Positions 26,051 through 34,942 of a stretch of DNA of 64,000 nucleotides are shown here, piece by piece; the stretch's first letter is position 1; each line of letters opens with the position of its first letter. The notes beneath the pieces are model-generated. The model was not told where the DNA came from. It saw nothing but the letters and a program-made list of their open reading frames with translations, and searched no databases. The translations under genes and the position numbers were made by a program. The DNA is from Mycolicibacterium litorale. GTDB lineage: Bacteria; Actinomycetota; Actinomycetes; Mycobacteriales; Mycobacteriaceae. The DNA lies in assembly GCF_014218295.1 (NCBI RefSeq), contig NZ_AP023287.1, forward strand, positions 3,968,001 through 4,032,000. The letters run 5' to 3'.

Positions 26051-27175
26051 TCACCCGGCCGGGCGACGGGCGCGGAAGAGCTTCACCTCACCCTTGATGC
26101 CCTTGAGGTGGCGGGCGCCGGCGAACGACCACGAGAACCGCTCGTCGTCGCCGATGGCGTGGCGGACCGATTCGGAAACCAGCACGGTTCCCGGACGGGC
26201 CGCCCCGGTCACCCTGCTGGCGAGGTTCACCGGGCTGCCGAACCAGTCGCCCGCGCGGCTGACCGCCTTCCCCGAGGCGAGCCCAACTCGCAGCCGCGGG
26301 AAGTCCACGTCGTCCTGGGCGGCGTCGAGCAGCGCCAGCCCGGCGTCGAGCAGCGCCGCCGGTTCGGTGCTGACGAGCATCACCGCGTCGCCGATCGTCT
26401 TGACGAAGCGCACCGGCGCGACGGCGAGTTCCCGGGCCAGGTCCCCCAACCTTCGCGCGAGCTGTTCGAGTTTCTCCGGCGGCAGCGCCTCACCGAGCCG
26501 GGTGAAGCCGACCAGGTCGGCGAACATGATCGAGACCTCGCGCGCGCCAGGAAGCGGCACGCCCTTCGCCCGCTCGGTGGCCGACACCGCCTCGCTCTCC
26601 ATCGCGTGACGCAGCTGCAGCAGCAGCAGCATCTCCTGGATCATCGGGCCCAGTTGCGGGGCGAGGCCACGCACCAGCGCCTCGGATTTGCGGGCGATCT
26701 CCAGTTCGCTCGCGCCGGGGGTCAGCACGGCGGCGAAGGCGGTGTAGCGCATCACCTCCGCGGCCTTGGCGAGTCCCTCCGACAGCACTCGCACCACTTG
26801 GACGACCTGATCGGCGTCGAGCCCGAACTCGATGAACCGCTGCGCGTGCGCGGCGGCCTCGGCGTCGGCGCGCAGGTGCACCGCGGCGTCGGGATCGTCG
26901 ACCCGCGACAGCCCCATCGCCCGCTGGACGCGCTGCAGCAGGTCGAGCTCTATCCCGAACTTCTCGCTGATCTCCCGGGCGGAGACGTAGACGCCGTCGT
27001 CGCCGACGTGCCGCCTCGGGGCCAGCAGCATCGGGGACGTGGCGTCGCGCACCTCCGCCGCGGTGAAGCCGCGGGACAGCAGCCACTCGATCAACTCGGC
27101 GCGTTCGGCGCGCGCCTGTCCCGTCAAGCCGTCGAGGAGGTCGTCGAAGTCTCGGTCGTCCCGCGCGTCGGCCAC
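26051..27175 (-). CDS. class III adenylyl cyclase, pH-sensing Rv1264 type
   Basis: A 374-residue cytosolic adenylate cyclase. The N-terminal half (residues 1 to about 200) matches the autoinhibitory helical domain of M. tuberculosis Rv1264 ([24 protein letters not shown]); in Rv1264 it switches activity with pH. The C-terminal catalytic domain has metal Asp in [12 protein letters not shown], substrate Lys in [10 protein letters not shown], the second Asp in [13 protein letters not shown] with transition-state Asn and Arg. All expected residues are present, so it should be active. GTG 27175 follows TAGGTT by 6 bases: a leaderless start. It is about 20 residues shorter at the C-terminus than Rv1264 as I recall it. 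Confidence 0.88.
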   Translation of the reverse strand: MADARDDRDFDDLLDGLTGQARAERAELIEWLLSRGFTAAEVRDATSPMLLAPRRHVGDDGVYVSAREISEKFGIELDLLQRVQRAMGLSRVDDPDAAVHLRADAEAAAHAQRFIEFGLDADQVVQVVRVLSEGLAKAAEVMRYTAFAAVLTPGASELEIARKSEALVRGLAPQLGPMIQEMLLLLQLRHAMESEAVSATERAKGVPLPGAREVSIMFADLVGFTRLGEALPPEKLEQLARRLGDLARELAVAPVRFVKTIGDAVMLVSTEPAALLDAGLALLDAAQDDVDFPRLRVGLASGKAVSRAGDWFGSPVNLASRVTGAARPGTVLVSESVRHAIGDDERFSWSFAGARHLKGIKGEVKLFRARRPAG

Positions 27176-27219
27176 GCGGCCAACCTAACCCAGCGGTGTG
27201 TTCGGCATCATGGTCGGTG

Positions 27220-27717
27220 ATGACCACACCCGACCTGGTGCAGGGCTTCGCGCCCATCGCGGGCGGCGCACCGCGGGTGCTCGTGCTCGGCAACGCGCCC
27301 AGTGTGCTGGCGCTGGCCAAGCAGCAGTACTACGGCAACCCGCGCAACGCTTTCTGGCGTATCGCCGGTGCGCTGTACGGATTCGACGCCGACGATCCCT
27401 ATCCCGAACGCACCGCCGCGCTGATCGCCAACGGGGTCGCGGTGTGGGATGTGCTGCGGGAGTGCCGCCGCGCGGGCAGCCTGGACTCCGCGGTGCAACC
27501 GAACAGCATGGTGGCCAACGACTTCGGTGCGTTCTTCAGCCGGTACCCGACCATCGGTCGGGTGTTGTTCAACGGCGCCGCCGCCGAGCGCAACTTCCGG
27601 CGGCTGGTGCCCGGTGTGTTCGACGTGGACTTCACCCGGCTGCCCTCGACCAGCCCGGCGCAGACGATGCGCTACGAGCTGAAGCTGGCCGCCTGGCGGG
27701 CCGCCCTGACGGGCTGA
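27220..27717 (+). CDS. DNA-deoxyinosine glycosylase (UDG superfamily, family 6)
   Basis: A 165-residue base-excision repair enzyme of the uracil-DNA glycosylase superfamily. Motif 1 VLVLGNAPSVLAL (residues 19-31), then KQQYYGNPRNAFWRI (35-49), typical of hypoxanthine-DNA glycosylases that remove deaminated adenine. The family's LP/ST loop appears as TRLPSTSPAQ near 141-150. It is divergent from the cyclase, with about 45 bases between starts. ATG 27220 is chosen; GTG 27217 and 27196 are in frame. Substrate specificity is inferred from motif 1 and length. Confidence 0.8.
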   Translation: MTTPDLVQGFAPIAGGAPRVLVLGNAPSVLALAKQQYYGNPRNAFWRIAGALYGFDADDPYPERTAALIANGVAVWDVLRECRRAGSLDSAVQPNSMVANDFGAFFSRYPTIGRVLFNGAAAERNFRRLVPGVFDVDFTRLPSTSPAQTMRYELKLAAWRAALTG

Positions 27718-27845
27718 CCGATCACTTCCTGCCAGCTGTCGGTCAATCACCGCCAACGGGATGAATGGCCCTGACCTGCACGTTGATGCGGTCAGACCGG
27801 CCAGGAAATCCCTCCGGACCGAACGGATGCGAAAGAGGCGCAACA

Positions 27846-28093
27846 ATGAACAAGTTCGGATTCGCCACCATCATCGCCGGCGGACTGGCCACCGGATTCC
27901 TGGCCTTCGCCGCCCCCGCCCAGGCCGCCCCTCCGGCCCCGGCAACGCCGCCGACACCATCAGCTCCCTCGACGACCGCGGCTACCAGGTTCGCGTCACC
28001 CAGCAGGGCATGAACAAGCCGCTCGATGAGTCCAGCATCGTCTCGGTCCGCTACGACAACGACAAGCGCATCGTCTACGTCACCACCCGCTGA
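27846..28093 (+). pseudogene. small secreted protein gene with a one-base deletion
   Basis: ATG 27846 follows AAAGAGG and encodes a signal peptide (MNKFGFATIIAGG ... AAPAQA). After APAQAA the frame runs into Pro/Thr-rich sequence and stops at 28013. The other frame continues with a sensible mature protein (PSGPGNAADTISSLDDRGYQ to YVTTR, stop 28091-28093). Restoring one C in the C-run near 27931-27934 joins both into a protein of about 82 residues, a type of small secreted protein common in mycobacteria. Either a real frameshift or a homopolymer sequencing error. Confidence 0.65.
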
Positions 28094-28102
28094 ATCTCCG
28101 CG

Positions 28103-28156
28103 CTGACTCTGCGCTCAGGGAAAGCTCCAGTGAGCCGAGCCTGAGCGCAGAGTCAG
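28103..28156. terminator. 17-bp perfect hairpin between convergent genes
   Basis: CTGACTCTGCGCTCAGG (28103-28119) and its exact complement (28140-28156) flank a 20-base loop. It lies just after the stop of the small secreted-protein gene and overlaps the last codons of the araC gene on the other strand. The stem is long enough to terminate transcription from both sides; no U-tract is present. Confidence 0.65.
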
Positions 28157-28989
28157 TGTGGTGCGCCGTGGCGGGCGGCGTATTCGCCTGGCGTACAACC
28201 CAACATCGCGCCGAAATCGTTGATGAAGTGGGCCTGGTCGTACCAGCCGAGGCGCGCGGCCAGGTCGGCGAAGTCGACATCCGGAGCGCTCTCGATGGCC
28301 AGAGCGGCCTGCTGCAGACGATATCGACACAGCACCCACTTCGGGGGCACCCCGACGTAGCGCCGGAACACCCGTTGCAGGGTGCGCTCACTCCAGGGCG
28401 ATGCGGCCACCACCTGCTCCACGCGCTGCATGCCTGCCTCGGTGCGGATCCGGTCGATGAGCGCGGTCAGCGTCCGGTAGGCCGGGTCGAGCTCGCCGGC
28501 GAACGCGCCGATGGCGTCGTCGAGTACCTGGCCCGCGCGGGCGATGTCGTCGGGGATGGCGAGCGGCCGGCCGAACAGATCGTCGCCTGCCCGCTCGACG
28601 CGACCCGTCACCATCGCCGCGTCGCGGTCGAACCGGGCGGCGAACCCGCCGGGCCGGAAGCGGGCGCCCACGACCGCGCCCCGCCCCCGGATCCTGATGT
28701 GGAAGACCCGCTCCACCACCCCGTGCACGAGGCTGGCAGGCAAGCGGTGCCCGTGCCGCGCGCCGTCGTCGCCCCACTCGCGGGTGAGGTGTACCGACGG
28801 GAACGTGATGACGGTGGTGTCGAACGGCTGCTGTCCGCGCAGATCCCAGCTGACGGACCAGAAGTGCTCGACGAACACGGCCGCTTGCGGCGACGGCGCC
28901 CAGCGCTGCAGGTCGAACGCCGACGTCGTGCGCGCGCGGCCGACCACGCCGAGCACCGGGGCGGCTGGCGGGTTTTTCCAAGCCCCCAT
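28153..28989 (-). CDS. AraC-family transcriptional regulator
   Basis: A 278-residue regulator. An N-terminal beta-rich sensing domain (residues about 20-170: FVEHFWSVSWDLRG, GARFRPGGFAARF) of the DUF6597 type is followed by two helix-turn-helix motifs near 190-275 (WSERTLQRVFRRYVGVPPKW and LGWYDQAHFINDFGAMLG). The effector is unknown. ATG 28989 is preceded by TAGCCT 6 bases upstream, so the message is predicted to be leaderless. The divergent VOC-family gene starts only 25 bases away, so the regulator's own coding start overlaps that gene's promoter and it is the obvious target. Confidence 0.85.
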   Translation of the reverse strand: MGAWKNPPAAPVLGVVGRARTTSAFDLQRWAPSPQAAVFVEHFWSVSWDLRGQQPFDTTVITFPSVHLTREWGDDGARHGHRLPASLVHGVVERVFHIRIRGRGAVVGARFRPGGFAARFDRDAAMVTGRVERAGDDLFGRPLAIPDDIARAGQVLDDAIGAFAGELDPAYRTLTALIDRIRTEAGMQRVEQVVAASPWSERTLQRVFRRYVGVPPKWVLCRYRLQQAALAIESAPDVDFADLAARLGWYDQAHFINDFGAMLGCTPGEYAARHGAPH

Positions 28990-29014
28990 GGGGCAAGGCT
29001 ACAAAGCTGGGGCC

Positions 29015-29482
29015 ATGACCGTTTCACCCATTCCAGACGGCTACACCAGCCTGACCCCGTTCCTGGTCGTCGACGGCACGGCCGCGGCGATCCACTTCTA
29101 CACCGACGTGTTCGGCGCCACCCTGGTCGAGCGGATGGACGGCTCGGACGGCACGGTCGCGCACGCCGAACTCGACTTCGGCCACGGGCGCCTGCAACTC
29201 TCGGATCCCAACCCGGCCTACGGGCTGGAGGCGCCGGCGCGGAAAGAGTCGGTGACCCATTCGATGGTGCTCTACTGCGCCGACGTCGACGACGTCGTCG
29301 CGCGTGCCGAGGCCGCGGGGGCGACCGTACGGGAGGCGGTGCAGACGTTCGTCACCGGCGACCGATTCGGGTCGATCGTGGATCCGTTCGGTCAGCGTTG
29401 GGCGGTGATGACCCGCGTCGAGGACGTCTCGGCCGAGGAGCGCGACCGTCGGCTGGCTGACTGGGCCCGCGAGAACGTCTGA
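29015..29482 (+). CDS. VOC-family (glyoxalase/PhnB-like) protein
   Basis: A 155-residue vicinal-oxygen-chelate fold protein with two beta-alpha-beta-beta-beta units (LTPFLVVDGTAAAIHFYTDV; THSMVLYCADVDDVVARAEA). Relatives include glyoxalase I, fosfomycin-resistance proteins and PhnB/DUF1428-like proteins. The C-terminal GDRFGSIVDPFGQRWAV segment is the PhnB-type signature, and many such proteins have no proven reaction. It is divergent from and probably controlled by the AraC regulator. Confidence 0.75.
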   Translation: MTVSPIPDGYTSLTPFLVVDGTAAAIHFYTDVFGATLVERMDGSDGTVAHAELDFGHGRLQLSDPNPAYGLEAPARKESVTHSMVLYCADVDDVVARAEAAGATVREAVQTFVTGDRFGSIVDPFGQRWAVMTRVEDVSAEERDRRLADWARENV

Positions 29483-29487
29483 CCCCG

Positions 29488-29552
29488 CCGTTGACTCCGC
29501 GCCCACCGCGCAGAAGTTCGAGTGCGCCGGACCGTGGGCGCAGAGTCAACGG
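29488..29552. terminator. 19-bp hairpin between VOC and HIT genes
   Basis: CCGTTGACTCCGCGCCCAC (29488-29506) pairs with 29534-29552 with a single mismatch. The loop is 27 bases. It follows the VOC stop by 5 bases and precedes the leaderless promoter of the HIT gene. Its stem shares the word GCGCAGAGTCA with the hairpin at 28103-28156. Confidence 0.6.
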
Positions 29553-29578
29553 GGATGGGCCCCGGCTACCGTGTCGGG

Positions 29579-30010
29579 ATGTCCTGTGTGTTCTGCGACA
29601 TCGTCGCCGGCGACGCCCCCGCCATCCGCGTCTACGAGGACGACGACTACCTCGCCATCCTCGACATCCGCCCGTTCGCCCGCGGCCACACCCTGGTGAT
29701 CCCCAAGCGCCACAGCGTTGATCTCACCGACACCCCGCCGGAGACGGTCGCCGGGATGGCCCGCATCGGGCAGCGCATCGCCAGGGCCGCCCGCCGCTCG
29801 GGTCTGCACGCCGACGGCAACAACGTCGTCATCAACGACGGTAAGGCGGCCTTCCAGACGGTGTTCCACATCCACCTGCACGTGCTGCCCCGCCGCGGCG
29901 GCGACAAGCTGTCGTTCGCCAAGAACATGATGCTGCGCCGCGATCCGGACCGTGAGGAGTCGGGTCGCCTCCTGCGCGAAGCGCTTTCCGAGCTCGACAC
30001 GACGCCGTAG
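29579..30010 (+). CDS. HIT-family nucleotide hydrolase (Rv1262c-type)
   Basis: A 143-residue histidine-triad protein. Cys4 and Cys7 (CVFCDI) may bind zinc; the catalytic triad HIHLHVLP is near residue 98; ARGHTLVIPKRH is the family's nucleotide-binding region. HIT proteins of this branch hydrolyse nucleoside phosphoramidates or dinucleoside polyphosphates. TACCGT (29567-29572) lies 6 bases before ATG, which predicts a leaderless message. It converges on the FAD monooxygenase with only 2 bases between stops. Confidence 0.87.
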   Translation: MSCVFCDIVAGDAPAIRVYEDDDYLAILDIRPFARGHTLVIPKRHSVDLTDTPPETVAGMARIGQRIARAARRSGLHADGNNVVINDGKAAFQTVFHIHLHVLPRRGGDKLSFAKNMMLRRDPDREESGRLLREALSELDTTP

Positions 30011-30012
30011 CG

Positions 30013-31200
30013 TCACCACGCCGGGCCGTGCAGCCCGAACCGGTTCGCCGGATCGGCCGGCTCCCAGCTGCACTCCACCTGCGATCGAGTGCCCATGGCC
30101 GCGGCGCGGGCCAGCAGGCGCCGGCCGATCTCGAGCTGTTCGGGCTCCCATTTCGCCAGCGCCTCGGTGATGTCGCCGGTGGCGCGCAGCGCGTCGAAGA
30201 GCGCCCAGGCGTTCGCCGCCGCCTTGGCGGTGCCCGCCGCGGCGTGCGGCCGCGCGGTGCTCGCGGCGTCGCCCAGCAGGGCCGCCCGGCCCAGCGCCAT
30301 CCGGCTCACGCCGACGTCGAACACCGCCTGCAGAAACGGCCGCTCGGTACGCGACACCACCTCGGCCGCCGCAGGAGCCAGCAAATCCGTTGCCACCCTG
30401 CGCATCTCGTCGACATGACGATCCTGCACCGCGCCGGGATGCAGCGACACCGCGGCCGGGACTCCACCTGTGTCGGTCATCAGGTCGGCGAGATCGCCCG
30501 GCGCCACGTTGCGGTACCAGACGAAGTTGAGCAGCCGCTGCCCCACCGCGAGTCCGCCGTCCGGTGACGGGATCGGGTAGGCCACCAGGTGCGTGTGCGG
30601 CGCGAAGCTGTAGGTGATCGCATCGTGCAGCAGGTCGAACGTCTCGGTCGAGACCCGGCTCTCCGGCAGCATTCCGCGCCAGCCGACATACCCGGCGTAC
30701 CGCAGCTGGGCCGACGGGGTGAACCGCGCCCGGGCCGTCGAGGTGACCCCGTCGGCGAACACCGCCAGGTCGGCGCGCTCCCGCCGGCCGGAGGCGAACC
30801 GCACCTCGACACCGTCGGCGTCCTCGTCGAAACCCGTTGCGCACTCACCGAGGTGGTAGTGCTCCCGACCGAAATCGGCCAGCAACGCGCGATGGAAGGT
30901 GCCCCACGACGTGAACGTCCACGCCAGCGGTTCGGTGTGGACGACGGCGTTGTGCGCGTCGAGGTACTGCACGTGGTGGGTGGACGTGCTGACCTGCTCG
31001 GGATGCTGGTCGCTGCACTCGGCGAACCAGCGCACGGTCTCGGAATGCAGGACGATGCCGCCGCCGCGGCCGTCGAGGTCCTCGGGTGTGCGTTCGAACA
31101 CCGATACGTCGAAACCCAGCCGGCGCAACAACAATGCGGTGGTCAGACCGCCGATGGAGCCGCCGACCACCACCGCGCGGGCGCCGCTCCAGTCGTGCAT
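30013..31200 (-). CDS. FAD-dependent aromatic monooxygenase-like protein (Rv1260-type)
   Basis: A 395-residue flavoprotein. The dinucleotide-binding motif VVGGSIGGLTTALLLRRLG begins near residue 11 with FER at its end; the second FAD motif is ALLGDAASTARPHAAAGT near 313. The overall layout matches 2,6-dihydroxypyridine 3-hydroxylase-like monooxygenases (UbiH/PHBH class), which use NAD(P)H and oxygen on aromatic rings. The substrate is unknown. ATG 31200 follows TAGGGT (31212-31207) by 6 bases: leaderless. It is divergent from the deazaflavin-dependent nitroreductase gene. Confidence 0.85.
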   Translation of the reverse strand: MHDWSGARAVVVGGSIGGLTTALLLRRLGFDVSVFERTPEDLDGRGGGIVLHSETVRWFAECSDQHPEQVSTSTHHVQYLDAHNAVVHTEPLAWTFTSWGTFHRALLADFGREHYHLGECATGFDEDADGVEVRFASGRRERADLAVFADGVTSTARARFTPSAQLRYAGYVGWRGMLPESRVSTETFDLLHDAITYSFAPHTHLVAYPIPSPDGGLAVGQRLLNFVWYRNVAPGDLADLMTDTGGVPAAVSLHPGAVQDRHVDEMRRVATDLLAPAAAEVVSRTERPFLQAVFDVGVSRMALGRAALLGDAASTARPHAAAGTAKAAANAWALFDALRATGDITEALAKWEPEQLEIGRRLLARAAAMGTRSQVECSWEPADPANRFGLHGPAW

Positions 31201-31240
31201 GCCGACACCCTATGGGCGCGCCGACTGGAACACTGGTGCA

Positions 31241-31687
31241 ATGAGCAACCTCTCCCCCGTCCAACAGGTCGGCGTGCGGCTCCTGCGGCTGCACGACATG
31301 CTGTACAAGAAGTCAGGCGGCCGGGTCGGCCATCGCATCCCCGGCATGCCGCCGAGCCTCATGTTGCACACCGTCGGCGCCAAGACCGGTAAGTCGCGCA
31401 GCAACACGCTGACCTACGCCCGCGACGGCGAGAACTATCTCATCGTCGCGTCGTTGGGTGGCGCGCCGAAGTCGCCCGACTGGTACCACAACCTCAAGGC
31501 CAATCCGAACGTCGAGATCAACGTCGGTACCAGGCGCTTCGCCGTCACGGCGCGCCCGGTGCTGCCCGACGATCCCGACTACGCCCGGCTGTGGCGCATC
31601 GTCAACGACAACAACGCCAACCGCTACGACGCGTACCAGAAGCGCACGACGCGACCCATCCCGATCGTCGTGCTCCAACCCCGATGA
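31241..31687 (+). CDS. deazaflavin (F420)-dependent nitroreductase family protein (Rv1261c-type)
   Basis: A 148-residue split-barrel protein of the Ddn family, which binds coenzyme F420 in mycobacteria. Typical segments are VGAKTGKSRSNTLTY (near 46-60), DGENYLIVASLGGAPKSPDWYHNL (62-85, the F420 phosphate and ring contacts) and PNVEINVGTRRFAV. Relatives reduce quinones and can activate nitroimidazole drugs. It starts 40 bases from the divergent flavin monooxygenase and ends 4 bases from the convergent luciferase-like gene. Confidence 0.85.
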   Translation: MSNLSPVQQVGVRLLRLHDMLYKKSGGRVGHRIPGMPPSLMLHTVGAKTGKSRSNTLTYARDGENYLIVASLGGAPKSPDWYHNLKANPNVEINVGTRRFAVTARPVLPDDPDYARLWRIVNDNNANRYDAYQKRTTRPIPIVVLQPR

Positions 31688-31691
31688 GCGC

Positions 31692-32741
31692 TTAGAAGAG
31701 CTCCTTGGCGAGCAGTTCCAGCGTCGTGTCGCGGGCCGGCGACGTCGCCGGATCCGTGCCGCGGCGCGCCGAGGCGACGGGGTTGACCATGACCTCGTCG
31801 ACGTCGAACTCCGCGGCCAGCGCCCGGACCTGTTCGGCCGCCTCGGTCGGTGAGCCGACCACCGCGCGCTGCAGCCCGTGCTCGATGACGGCCTCGGCCT
31901 GCGGGCTGAGCTGCTTGGCCTCGGCGTCCTCGACCAGCTCGAGCGCGGTCAGCGGCTGGCCGGTGCGCAACTGGGCCATCATCTGCAGGTTCGGCAGCAT
32001 CAGCGCCATCGCCTCGTCGTGGGTGTCGGCGACGACCGCGTTGACCGTCAGGAACGTCACCGGTTCGCTGGCCACGTCGCTGGGCCGGAACTCCGACCGG
32101 TAGGTCGCCAGCGCCTCCGCGGTGCCCTGACCGGAGAAGTGGTGGGCGAACACGTACGGCAGCCCCTTCGCCGCGGCCAGATGCGCCGAGTACATCGACG
32201 ACCCGAGCAGCCACAGCCGCGGTTCGGTGGCCGCCGCGGGCGTGGCCTTGAGGATGTAGTTCTCCCGCAACAGGTTGCGTGGCAAGGAAACCCGCACACC
32301 GTGGCGGCTCATCAGCGCCGCCACGTCGTCGAGGTAGTCGGGGAAGCGTTCGATGTCGGTGTCGTCGCGGCCGGCGGCGCCGCGCAACGCCATCGAGGTC
32401 ACCGGGTCCGAGCCGGGTGCGCGGCCGATCCCGAGGTCGATGCGGCCGGGGTGCGCGGCCTCCAGCAGGGCGAACTGTTCGGCCACCGCCAGCGGGGCGT
32501 GGTTGGGCAGCATCACACCGCCCGACCCGAACCGCACCTGCGACGTCTGCGCGGCCAGGTGGGCGATCACGACCGGCGGGCTGGTGGCCGCGACGGCGGG
32601 CATGTTGTGGTGCTCGGCGATCCAGTAGCGGGTGTACCCGAGCCGGTCGGCGGTCTGCGCGAGATGCGTGGTCGCCGCCAGCGCGTCCGACGTGGTCTGG
32701 TCGGTGCGCACGGGGATGAGGTCCAGGACAGAAAGACGCAT
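31692..32741 (-). CDS. luciferase-like (LLM-class) flavin-dependent oxidoreductase
   Basis: A 349-residue TIM-barrel enzyme of the bacterial luciferase superfamily, MsnO8-type (MRLSVLDLIPVRTD start; RYWIAEHHNMP near 42-52; GGVMLPNHAPL; DLGIGRAPGSDP near 104-115; WLLGSSMYSA). Such proteins use reduced FMN or F420 and act as monooxygenases or dehydrogenases. No substrate can be read from the sequence. It lies 48 bases downstream of udgB on the same strand and may share its transcript. Confidence 0.83.
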   Translation of the reverse strand: MRLSVLDLIPVRTDQTTSDALAATTHLAQTADRLGYTRYWIAEHHNMPAVAATSPPVVIAHLAAQTSQVRFGSGGVMLPNHAPLAVAEQFALLEAAHPGRIDLGIGRAPGSDPVTSMALRGAAGRDDTDIERFPDYLDDVAALMSRHGVRVSLPRNLLRENYILKATPAAATEPRLWLLGSSMYSAHLAAAKGLPYVFAHHFSGQGTAEALATYRSEFRPSDVASEPVTFLTVNAVVADTHDEAMALMLPNLQMMAQLRTGQPLTALELVEDAEAKQLSPQAEAVIEHGLQRAVVGSPTEAAEQVRALAAEFDVDEVMVNPVASARRGTDPATSPARDTTLELLAKELF

Positions 32742-32789
32742 GGCAACGTCAACGCATTCCGGGGCCGCAATAGTCCGCGAGCGCGTCGG

Positions 32790-33623
32790 TCATCCGATCC
32801 CCGCCCTCCTCTTGGCCTCGGTGAACACGTCGTCCATCATCGCCGGCGTCAGCTTGCCGGTGAACGTGTTCTGCTGGCTGGGGTGGTAACAGCCCACCAG
32901 GGTCAGGCCATCGAACTCCGGGGCGGCCAGGTGCCCGAACACCGGCGCGGGCACCGGCACCTCCACCCCGCCGCGGCGCAGCATCTGCAGCGCCGCCTTC
33001 CACGCGAAGCCGCCCAACGCGATCACCACCCGCACCTCGTCCCGGACCAGCCGCCACTCGGCGTCCAGCCATGGCGCGCACGTCACCCGCTCGGCGGGCG
33101 TGGGCGCATTGCCGGGCGGCGCGCACCGCACCGCCGCCGCCATGCGGACGTCGTCGAGCGCCAGCCCGTCTGCGGCGTCCACGCACAGCGACTGATTGGC
33201 CAGCCCGGCCCGGTGCAGGGCCGCGAACAGGAAATCGCCGGAGCGGTCGCCGGTGAACACCCGGCCCGTCCGGTTGGCGCCGTGAGCGGCCGGGGCCAGA
33301 CCGACCACCATGATCCGCGGACGCACGTCGCCCCACCCGGGTGCCGGCCTGCCCCAGTACGGCTGATCGGCGAACGCCTTGCGCCTGGCCACCCCCTTGC
33401 GGGCGACCTCCTCACGCCACTCGAGCAGGCGCGGACAGGCGCGGCACACCGACACCAGGGCGTCGAGTTCGTCGAGCGTTCGCACGTCGGCGGCCAGCGA
33501 CTCCACCGTCGCCGCCGAGGCGGCCACCGCCGTCGCACCCGTGGCCGGATCACCCGGCCACCCGGTGCCCGGCGGCACGGGCGAGGGGAAGCGGACACCG
33601 GTGCGCGGATGTGGCAGTTGCAC
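32790..33623 (-). CDS. udgB: uracil-DNA glycosylase family 5, UdgB
   Basis: A 277-residue 4Fe-4S uracil-DNA glycosylase. Cluster Cys are in CRACPRL near 61-64 and in later CAPPGNAPT and CAPWLDAEW segments; motif [17 protein letters not shown] is near 106-121; motif B appears as [13 protein letters not shown] near 250. Family 5 enzymes remove uracil, hypoxanthine and ethenocytosine from DNA. GTG 33623 (VQLPHPRTG) fits the family N-terminus; GGAGG lies just upstream and CACAGT 6 bases before it. It is divergent from tap. Confidence 0.88.
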   Translation of the reverse strand: MQLPHPRTGVRFPSPVPPGTGWPGDPATGATAVAASAATVESLAADVRTLDELDALVSVCRACPRLLEWREEVARKGVARRKAFADQPYWGRPAPGWGDVRPRIMVVGLAPAAHGANRTGRVFTGDRSGDFLFAALHRAGLANQSLCVDAADGLALDDVRMAAAVRCAPPGNAPTPAERVTCAPWLDAEWRLVRDEVRVVIALGGFAWKAALQMLRRGGVEVPVPAPVFGHLAAPEFDGLTLVGCYHPSQQNTFTGKLTPAMMDDVFTEAKRRAGIG

Positions 33624-33646
33624 GCCTCCACTGTGCCCGGCGGCCG

Positions 33647-33685
33647 GAAAATCCGTCGCCGAGCGCGCCGTCGCGCTGTTAGATT
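33647..33685 (+). promoter_or_regulatory. tap promoter with AT-rich element upstream of -35
   Basis: A -10 element TAGATT (33680-33685) precedes ATG 33701 by 15 bases. GAAAAT at 33647-33652 lies just upstream of the -35 slot. In M. tuberculosis tap is activated by WhiB7, whose target promoters carry an AT-rich stretch at that position. Here the -35 is not TTG-like, so a WhiB7 site is only a possibility. Confidence 0.3.
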
Positions 33686-33700
33686 CGGCCCCGATCCCCC

Positions 33701-34939
33701 ATGACCACCAGCAAGCGCGGCCCGCTGTACCTGATCTTGTTCTCGGCATTGACCGCGGGCACGGGTAACGGCATCTCGCTGGTCGCGTTCCCGTGGCTGG
33801 TGTTGCAGCGCAACGGGTCCACGGTCGACGCGTCGATCGTCGCGATGGCCGGGACACTGCCTCTGCTGGTGGCCACGCTGATCGCCGGCGCGGCCGTGGA
33901 CTATCTCGGCCGGCGGCGGGTGTCGATGATCTCCGACGCGCTGTCCGCCCTGTCGGTGGCCGCGGTGCCGGTCCTCGCCCTCACCTTCGGGGTGCACGTC
34001 GTCAACGTGGCGGTACTCGCGGCGCTCGCCGCGCTCGGCGCGTTCTTCGACCCGGCCGGGATGACCGCACGCGAGACCATGCTGCCCGAGGCCGCCCAGC
34101 GGGCCGGCTGGACGCTGGACCACGCCAACAGCGTGTACGAGGCGGTGTTCAACCTCGCCTACATCGTCGGTCCCGGCATCGGCGGCCTGCTGATCGCGAC
34201 GATGGGCGGCGTCGACACCATGTGGGTGACGGCGGGCGCGTTCGCCGTGTCCATCGGCGCGATCGCGATGCTCCGGCTCGAGGGTGCGGGCCCGCCGCAG
34301 CGCGAGCAGCTCCCCGACCGGGTGTGGGCGGGCATCGTCGAAGGCCTCGGCTTCGTGTGGCGGACGCCGGTGCTGCGCACGCTCGCGGTGGTCGACCTCG
34401 TCGCGACCGGGCTGTACATGCCGATGGAGAGTGTGCTGTTCCCGAAGTACTTCACCGACCGCGACGAACCCGCGCAGCTCGGCTGGGTGCTGATGGCGCT
34501 GTCGGTCGGCGGCCTGGTGGGTGCGCTGGGCTATGCGGTGCTGTCGCGCTACGCCAACCGCCGGACGGTGATGCTGACCGCGGTGCTGGTGCTCGGCGTC
34601 GCGATGACGGTCATCGCGTTCCTGCCGCCGCTTCCGGTGATCCTCGTGCTGTCGGCGATCGTCGGTCTGGTCTACGGGCCGATCGCGCCGATCTACAACT
34701 ACGTGATGCAGACGCGTGCGCCCGCGCATCTGCGCGGCCGCGTGGTCGGGGTGATGGGGTCGCTGGCCTACGCCGCGGGTCCCCTGGGCCTGGTGGTGGC
34801 CGGCCCGCTCGCCGACGGCGCGGGCCTGTCCGTGACGTTCTTCGCGCTGGCGCTGCCCATGCTGGCGCTCGGCGTGGCGGCGGTGTTCATGCCCGCGCTG
34901 CGCCAGCTCGACCGGGACCCCGCGACCGACCCCGCGTAG
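33701..34939 (+). CDS. tap: multidrug efflux transporter Tap (MFS)
   Basis: Major facilitator superfamily exporter, 412 residues with about 12 membrane helices. Family segments: [15 protein letters not shown] after helix 2, [18 protein letters not shown] after helix 4, [18 protein letters not shown] and [20 protein letters not shown]. Gene order (beside udgB and the GlcD-like oxidase) and sequence match M. tuberculosis Tap (Rv1258c), which exports tetracycline and aminoglycosides and contributes to tolerance. ATG 33701 has a leader of about 9 bases. It converges on the HxlR gene with 3 bases between stops. Confidence 0.9.
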   Translation: MTTSKRGPLYLILFSALTAGTGNGISLVAFPWLVLQRNGSTVDASIVAMAGTLPLLVATLIAGAAVDYLGRRRVSMISDALSALSVAAVPVLALTFGVHVVNVAVLAALAALGAFFDPAGMTARETMLPEAAQRAGWTLDHANSVYEAVFNLAYIVGPGIGGLLIATMGGVDTMWVTAGAFAVSIGAIAMLRLEGAGPPQREQLPDRVWAGIVEGLGFVWRTPVLRTLAVVDLVATGLYMPMESVLFPKYFTDRDEPAQLGWVLMALSVGGLVGALGYAVLSRYANRRTVMLTAVLVLGVAMTVIAFLPPLPVILVLSAIVGLVYGPIAPIYNYVMQTRAPAHLRGRVVGVMGSLAYAAGPLGLVVAGPLADGAGLSVTFFALALPMLALGVAAVFMPALRQLDRDPATDPA

Positions 34940-34942
34940 CGC

